A DNA stretch of 64,000 nt. Origin: Castanopsis chinensis (lineage: Eukaryota; Streptophyta; Magnoliopsida; Fagales; Fagaceae). The stretch is taken from the NCBI GenBank assembly GCA_032878915.1, contig JAVQMG010000101.1:3452501-3516500 (forward strand). Direction: 5' to 3'. The translations under genes were made by a program, and so were the position numbers. Numbering within the stretch: position 1 is the first letter of the stretch; each line of letters begins with the position of its first letter. The notes beneath the pieces were generated by a model that saw nothing but the letters and a program-made list of their open reading frames with translations, was not told the DNA's origin and searched no databases. Shown in pieces: positions 58,200-64,000 of the stretch.

Positions 58200-60142
58200 A
58201 AACAAAGAAGTTCTTAATTTTTTAGGGGTCCTAGAAATAAAGGAGTATGAGCAGTACCTTGGGCTGCTAGCTGTTGTGGGAAATAATAAAAAAGTGCGCC
58301 TCAATTTCATCAAGGAAAGGGTGTGGGCAAAACTTTAAGGGTGAAAGGAAAAACTCCTATCTCAAGGAGGGAGAGAAGTCTTACTAAAGACAGTGGTTCA
58401 AGCTATCTCTACTTTTTCAATGAGTTGCTTCAAATTTCTGGTGGGTTTGTGCAAAGAAATTGAAATGCAAATAAGAAAATTTTAATGGGGTGAGTGTGTT
58501 GGTCAAAGGAAAATCCATTAGAAAAGTTGAGAAATACTTTGTAAATCAAAATTTGAGGGAGGAATGGGGTTCAAGGATTTGGTTAGATTTAATGAGGCTA
58601 TGTTGGCAAAACAAATTTGGAGATTACAAACAGAGAAGACTTCTCTGCTGTTTAAGGTGTTCAGCACCAAGTACTTTCCCTCAGGTTCGGAGTTTGAAGC
58701 AGGAAGCTCCACGGGGTCATTTGCTTGGCAGAGCTTACTTAAAGCTAGGCATGTCATTGAAAAAGAGATGATGTGGAGAGTGGGTGATGGCTCACAGGTT
58801 CAGGTGTTTCATGGTAATTGGATTCCTAGTGTTCTCCCAACTAAGGCTGTACCACGCACACCAGCACTCGAGGATGACTCCACCGTTTCTTCACTCATAG
58901 ACCAGACAACAAAGGAATGGAGTGGGCATCTAATTGATCATAAAATTGCCCCCTTTATGGCTCAGAAAATAAAGGCCATTCCTCTATATAGAATGAGGAT
59001 GGAGGACTGCTTAGTATGACTAAGAACTAGGGACGGAAACTGTTCGGTAAAGACTAGATATCAGCTGTTGGGAGAGCTTCGAAACAGGGAGGTAGCATCG
59101 GGGTCAAGCAATGAGGACCCGAGAAGTTTTTGGAAGTTGTGGATTCCAAATAAAATAAAGAACTTCTGTTGGCATGCTTGCAATGAATCCCTTCCAACCT
59201 TTGGAAATTTACATCGGCGCAAGGTGATAAACTCTCCTCTGTGCAGCAACTGTGGGAAGGATAGCGAAACATGAGCACTTCACGCACTATGGGACTCTGC
59301 TAAAATACATGAGTGCTGGGGTCTTGGGTTTAATAAGCTACGACAACAACAGTTGCGCTTGGCCTCTTTCACTGACTTGGTGGCTGTCGTGAGACAACGT
59401 GAGGAAATTTTGGAACTATTCACGGTATTAGCATGGTACATCTGGGGCAGAAGAAATAAGTGTCATTTCAATGAGCAATGCTTGCCCCCGGAGAAGCTCC
59501 TTGAAGCGGCAGAAGCTGCTCTAACGGAATTCCAATGCAAACCAGAAAACAGACCTAAGAAAAAGAAGTTGCAGCCACAACGTTGGTCACCACCCGCACC
59601 GGGAATATACAAAGTAAACTATGATGGAGCATACTTTGCAGAGGAGGAAGAAGCTGGGATCGGCGTCGTAGCGAGGAATGAACTGGGGCAGGTAATGGCC
59701 TCCTTAGCAGAAAAACTAGTCATGCCTTCAACTGTGGAAGTTCTTGAGGCGATGGCAGCAAGGAGGGCAATGATCTTTATGGAGGAATTGGGTTTGCGTT
59801 GGGCCATTTTTGAAGGAGATTCGGAGCTAGTCGTAAAGGCATTAACAGGTGACTGCTCAGTCCGATCTAGCATTGGGCACATTGTAAAAGAATGTAAGAT
59901 TGTAAGTTTTTATTCTTTAATGGAATTTTTTTTTTCAAACCTGTTTTTTCTCTCATGTTAGGCGGCAGAGCAATTGAGTAGCTCATGCTTTAGCTTAAAG
60001 AGCAGGAAAGTTTTCTCCCCTATCTATATGGATGGAATCCATTCTACCAGATATTTCCTACCTAGTGTATGTTGATGTAATGACGTAGTTTTTCATATTT
60101 CAATAATGTGAATTGATATTTCTTCTCAAAAAAAAAAAAAAG
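58200..60142 (+). mobile_element. 5'-truncated L1 (LINE) relic with poly-A tail
   Basis: Begins inside the C-terminal part of the RT ORF: EYEQYLGLLAVVGNNKKVRL and then LLSQGGREVLLKTVVQAIST. Continues with MGFKDLVRFNEAMLAKQIW (58564-59019), a zinc-binding reverse-transcriptase tail FWKLWIPNKIKNFCWHACN with CSNCGK (59068-59274), and an RNase H (59353-59961) with YDGAYF, EVLEAMAARRA and FEGDSELVVKAL. A 3' UTR ends in an A-run at 60128-60141. Stops and frame changes separate the pieces. It lies just upstream of gene C. Confidence 0.9.
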
Positions 60143-60440
60143 GAAAAAGAATTTGATGCCTAAAGTTCCCTATATTTTAAATGAGTTTCAATTTGTACCA
60201 AATATTATTCCATCAATTTTATAAATTTGTAAATGTGTAATACTTTCAAGTTTCGATATATTTAAAACTATTTGGGTTTTACTAACGTGTGCCCTTGGAA
60301 CATACATTAGTAAATTATTTAAAAATACTTTTTATGAAAAAATGAAAACAAATTACCAACTCTTTTGAAAGTTTTTTTCAATTTCTCATAAAATGTTTCA
60401 AAAGATAATTAATTAATTTTAGAGATAGATTAATTAGACT
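60143..60440 (+). repeat. Segment upstream of gene C, duplicated at the window's right edge
   Basis: AAGAATTTGATGCCTAAAG, TTCCCTATATTTTAAATGAG, TTTCAATTTGTA, ATAAATTTGTAAATGTGTAA and CGATATATTTAAAACTATTT appear in the same order at 63728-64000. The match includes the MITE-like copies at 60273 and 63863, so both share an ancestor. Similarity by eye is high (roughly nine in ten) outside A/T runs. Confidence 0.9.
60273..60430. mobile_element. MITE-like element, ACTAACGTGT family, in gene C upstream region
   Basis: Begins TTTTACTAACGTGTGCCCTTGG with core TTTTTATGAAAAAATGAAAA and TTTCTCATAAAATG. The right end is eroded (GATTAATTAGACTC). It lies 230-390 bp upstream of the ATG of gene C. Confidence 0.5.
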
Positions 60441-60548
60441 CAAACTATTTTATCTACATCTTAAATTACCTTCCCTAAAACGGTATCTATCTGGCCCATC
60501 CCACATAAAGTTCTGCACATTTCCTCCTCACTTTTGGCACCATATCCA

Positions 60549-60554
60549 TATATA
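60549..60554 (+). promoter_or_regulatory. TATA box of EXO-like gene C
   Basis: CCATATATAGCC contains TATATA about 108 bp upstream of the ATG, the same distance as in genes A and B. Confidence 0.65.
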
Positions 60555-60661
60555 GCCATTACCGTTTCTTCTTGCCCCCCAATCTCAGGTTAATGATCTA
60601 TATGCCATTTGTGGTAGTAACAAACTGTTTTAGACCAAATTCAATTTAATATCTATATTTC

Positions 60662-61594
60662 ATGGCATCTTGTGTCTCAATAACCCAAATAATTTTTCTG
60701 ATCGTCTTGTTCACGTCTTTGTTCCTTTACAGCTTCGCCAAACCAACCCAAACACAGCAATCATTGCTCTTCCAATACCACAATGGCCATCTTCTAACTG
60801 GGAATATCTCCATTGATATCATATGGTATGGCAAATTCGCATCCTACCAGCGAGCTATCATCACAGATTTCATTCTCTCTCTCTCTTCTTCTACACCCAC
60901 AAAAGCCCAACCAAACGTTGCCACGTGGTGGAACATCACCGAGAAATACTACAATCTCATTGAGCCCAAGATTTCCAAAATCATACCCTCGTTAGGGAAC
61001 CAGATCATGGATCCGAACTACTCAATTGGCAAACACCTGAACATTAACCAAATTGAACAGTTGGCTTCAAAAGGTAGCCAGAAACACGCCATTAACGTGG
61101 TTCTAACATCGGCTGACGTGGCAGTACAAGGTTTCTGCTCCAAATGTGGGACCCATGGGTATTTGGAGAGTGAACTTGTTAATAAGCAAAAGCACCGCTA
61201 TAAATTTGCTTACATTTGGGTTGGCAATGCAGAGACTCAATGCCCAGGCAATTGTTCGTGGCCATTTAACTTAACCATTTACGGATCCAAGAGCCCACCA
61301 TTGATTGCACCCAACAACGACGTGGGTGTGGATGGCATGGTCATGAACTTGGCTAGTCTGTTGGTTGGGACGGCTACGAACCCATTTGGAAATGGTTACT
61401 ACCAGGGTCCGAAGGAAGAGCCACTAGAGGCTGTATCGACTTGTCCTGGTATGTATGGTATGGGGACTTCTTTTGGCTTTCCTGGGAAACTCTTGGTGGA
61501 TGTCAAGACCGGTGCTAGCTATAACGCAAATGGTGTTAATGGAAAGAAATACTTGCTTCCCCCAATTTATGATCCATCTACCAAAACATGTTAA
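60662..61594 (+). CDS. PHI-1/EXORDIUM-like secreted protein, divergent (gene C)
   Basis: Single-exon gene of 310 residues starting at the first ATG after a TATA box. Signal peptide is residues 1-26 (ending YSFA). Phi_1 domain: YHNG 39-42, WYGKF 55-59, FCSKCGTHG 158-166, WVGNAETQCPGNCSWPF 186-202, NDVGVDGM 219-226. Differences from A and B: one residue fewer between the first conserved cysteine pair (C-x2-C, not C-x3-C); MYGMGTSFGFPGK where A and B have VYGKGAYPGYAGE; and termination right after the last conserved Cys, without the STLV/STIV end. Four potential N-glycosylation sites: N48, N91, N197 and N203. The frame is intact, so it is probably expressed, but it is more relaxed or has specialised. 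Promoter-proximal DNA holds an L1 relic and a MITE. Confidence 0.94.
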   Translation: MASCVSITQIIFLIVLFTSLFLYSFAKPTQTQQSLLFQYHNGHLLTGNISIDIIWYGKFASYQRAIITDFILSLSSSTPTKAQPNVATWWNITEKYYNLIEPKISKIIPSLGNQIMDPNYSIGKHLNINQIEQLASKGSQKHAINVVLTSADVAVQGFCSKCGTHGYLESELVNKQKHRYKFAYIWVGNAETQCPGNCSWPFNLTIYGSKSPPLIAPNNDVGVDGMVMNLASLLVGTATNPFGNGYYQGPKEEPLEAVSTCPGMYGMGTSFGFPGKLLVDVKTGASYNANGVNGKKYLLPPIYDPSTKTC

Positions 61595-62087
61595 TTCGAT
61601 TGTAATTTGAGGGAATGTTATGTGCCCATGTGTTAATTTACACCAGAATAGAATCAATAGATAGTTTAATTATTTGATGTGCTAATTATAACTTACATAC
61701 TTGTGGTTTGGCTGAAATTTAAATTGCCTATTCATGGTTTGAAATTTAACACTTTACCCACTTGAGGATATCTTAGTTAAGGTTCGGTTATTGACCTCTA
61801 CTAAAAATTGGGCTAAATATATATTTTTGCTCGTTATTATGTCTCCCTCCTCTCAAAATATAAAATAAAATAAAATAAGTGAGAGTTATGTAAAAATTAT
61901 AAATAAAACAAATGTTCTAATATGATCCTGATGAACATGTGTGTAATAGCCTTTATCGTACAATAAAATTCTCATTAAAATCGAATAGGAGAGATGATTT
62001 TGGAAATTTAACTTAAATTGATTAATTTTAATTTTGCTAGAGGTGGCATGGTTTTACTTTAGCTCTGGACAGGACAATACTAAATAC
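61595..62087. other. 3' flank of gene C
   Basis: Probable 3' UTR and AT-rich spacer; no gene. A short (AAAAT)n-like run lies near 61857-61880. Confidence 0.5.
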
Positions 62088-62998
62088 TAGGGCTGTCCAA
62101 ACCCCTCTGAAGACCCGACCCACCCGAAGAAACTGACCAGATCTGATTTGACACCGATCGACCCGACTATTCCGACGGTCAGCGGCGAGACTTCTCCACC
62201 AAAAATATACTCTGGTGGGCCAATTTCGATTTCCCTACCCCAAAACCTGTGAAACCTGAAATGATTGGCAAAAAACACAAATTCCGGCAAAAAAACAATG
62301 AAAAACCTAAATTTTGGTGAAAATTTTCCAAATTCCGGCGAAGAAAACCCAAATTCCAACTAAAAATATCCAGATCTCAGTGAAAAGACCCAGATTCAGG
62401 CATATCATGTAGATGTGGTGAGATTTTAACTAGATCTAGCAAAATCTCTTCGAATCCGGTGAGATTTTTGCCGGATCTAGCAAAGTCTCATAGATTCCGA
62501 TAAGATTTTTGTTGGATTTGGCTTTTCCTCGCCATTTTCTCAGATCTAGAACGCCAACTGACCTGTCCACCACTAATTGAAGGTCTGATTAGCCCGACTC
62601 GTTGTAAACACAAAATTTCTCAATTGAAGAAAATCAAACAAATTGAAAAATGTGTTCCATAAATATATTTTTGTATCAATCAAGTAGTGAGTTCTTTGTT
62701 TTGACTCTTTTACAAAAAGTGTTCATTTGATTCTATCTGCTTTGAACTTGACTCGAACAAGAAATCTTCTTGACTTTAATTGGAAGATGGATTGATCGGT
62801 CTAACAGTACATCTCTAGCTTTGAGCTTATTAGAGATTTATTGTTCTTTAAGCTATTTGAATGTTCTTCAAAGATTATTGAGATAGAATTTCTCCAGAGT
62901 TTGGACTTTTTGAAAACTTGGTGTAAAAAATAAGAGGGGATGTCCTCTATTTTGGGTTGGGCACAAACCTGACTCAAACCAACCCGTGGACAGCCTTA
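62088..62998. mobile_element. hAT-like non-autonomous element, TAGGGCTGTCCA ends
   Basis: 911 bp, beginning TAGGGCTGTCCAAACCCC and ending CCGTGGACAGCCTTA. The 8-bp duplication CTAAATAC is exact (62080-62087 and 62999-63006). Termini match the element at 26014-26575, so both belong to one family of different internal length. Interior contains GATCTAGCAAAATCTC-like repeats. Non-coding. Confidence 0.92.
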
Positions 62999-63006
62999 CT
63001 AAATAC

Positions 63007-63727
63007 CAATCTACCAACCTACTTATTAACAGTTAAGTCAACACCACTAAAATGCTGACCTACTTCTTATTGTTGACTTCAAACGTGATGTTTCTAATCT
63101 CAATTACAACATAGGTGAGTAAAGAGATTTGATTTTACTTTGCATATAATATGAATAGGTTTTTTTTTTTTAAAAAAAAAACTTGTTTGTTTTTCTTTTC
63201 TTTTCTTTTCTTTCTTGAGTGTAGTTTTGCTGCGACTAGTACCAACAACAATGAATTCAGTAGAATCAAAGATCTCCTTGATATAGAAAAAAAGGAATAT
63301 AATATAATTTATAATTATAACCTTCCAACAAAAAATAAATAACCTTTTTTAAAGGGAGAGGAGGCGTAGCGTAGGAACTGGTCAACAGGACGAATGTGCA
63401 TTTGGTAGATGAGAGCTACTAAACGGATGTGCACTTTTATGTGTGTGTGTGTTTAATGTTTTAAGAGGAGACAGATATAAAAGAGAGAAAAATACACATT
63501 TAATCCTATTTTTAACAAAGACAAGTAATGTAATCCTAATTGAGTTAATCTTAGCTAGATAAAGTGCCAAATTTCAAATTATGAGTAGACAATTTAAATT
63601 TCAACCAAATCACAAGTGGGTAAGTTGTAATTAGCCCTTATTTAATTTATTCATTCGTCCATTTGTATAATAACTTTTATGTTTCAAAGAGTTTCTTTTT
63701 CTTTTTACAAATTTTTATACAATGAAC
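63007..63727. other. Intergenic, no gene seen
   Basis: Contains T and A runs (63160-63180), a short (TG)n at 63440-63452 and no supported ORF. Confidence 0.5.
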
Positions 63728-64000
63728 AAAGAATTTGATGTCTAGAGTTCCCTATATTTTAAATGAGTTTCAATTTGTAGTAAATATTATTCAATTCCAT
63801 CACTTTTATAAATTTGTAAATGTGTAATACTTCCAAGATTCGATATATTTAAAACTATTTGAATTTTACTAATGTGTGCTCTCAGGATATATATTAATAA
63901 ATTATTTTTAAAAAAAAAAAATTTATGAAAAAAAAATTACTAACTTTTTGACAGATTTTTCAATTTTGCATAAAATATTTCCAAAAACAAATTATTAATA
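63728..64000 (+). repeat. Second copy of the gene C upstream segment, cut by the window end
   Basis: Repeats 60143-60430 in the same orientation, including the MITE-like part from 63863 (TTTTACTAATGTGTGCTCTC). In the first copy the TATA box follows about 120 bp and the ATG about 230 bp after this point, which sets an expectation for the sequence beyond the window. Confidence 0.88.

Overview
The window looks like nuclear DNA of a woody dicot. It is AT-rich and sparse in genes, and it carries plant-type transposons (Ty3/gypsy Tat lineage, CACTA, hAT-like, L1, SINE). The only well-supported host genes are three PHI-1/EXORDIUM (EXO)-like genes. From memory, the Tat coding sequences resemble copies common in Fagaceae genomes, but that placement was not tested.

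Layout. 1-3763: AT-rich spacer with microsatellites and a ~410-bp long inverted repeat. 3764-16499: a complete Ty3/gypsy Tat element on the minus strand, with 742-bp LTRs, target duplication GTATG, PBS, gag-PR-RT-RNaseH-aRNaseH-INT, an ~81-bp tandem array, and an opposite-strand multi-exon ORF. 17783-18008: a SINE. 18255-19181: EXO-like gene A (minus). 24.3-43.6 kb: a nested transposon pile of diverged LTR-like repeats invaded by a 10.5-kb CACTA element and by hAT-like elements with 8-bp target duplications. 45443-46202: a solo LTR distantly related to the Tat LTR. 48613-49572: EXO-like gene B (plus). 50.9-56.4 kb: a second, internally deleted Tat element. 56758-56912: another SINE. 58.2-60.14 kb: a 5'-truncated L1. 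60662-61594: EXO-like gene C (plus). 62088-62998: another hAT-like element. The right edge repeats the segment found just upstream of gene C.

How the parts relate. The EXO-like genes encode secreted proteins with a PHI-1 domain and form a loose local cluster expanded by duplication and spread apart by transposons. Each has a TATA box about 100-125 bp upstream of its ATG. The two Tat elements share a layout: pol on one strand, an opposite-strand ORF with PF04195-like and coiled-coil regions facing it, and a dyad-bearing tandem array between the two convergent units. That layout is the most unusual recurring structure in the window.

Limits: everything was read by eye. Family names come from recognised motifs, intron borders are inferred from GT/AG and frame continuity, and identities are estimates.
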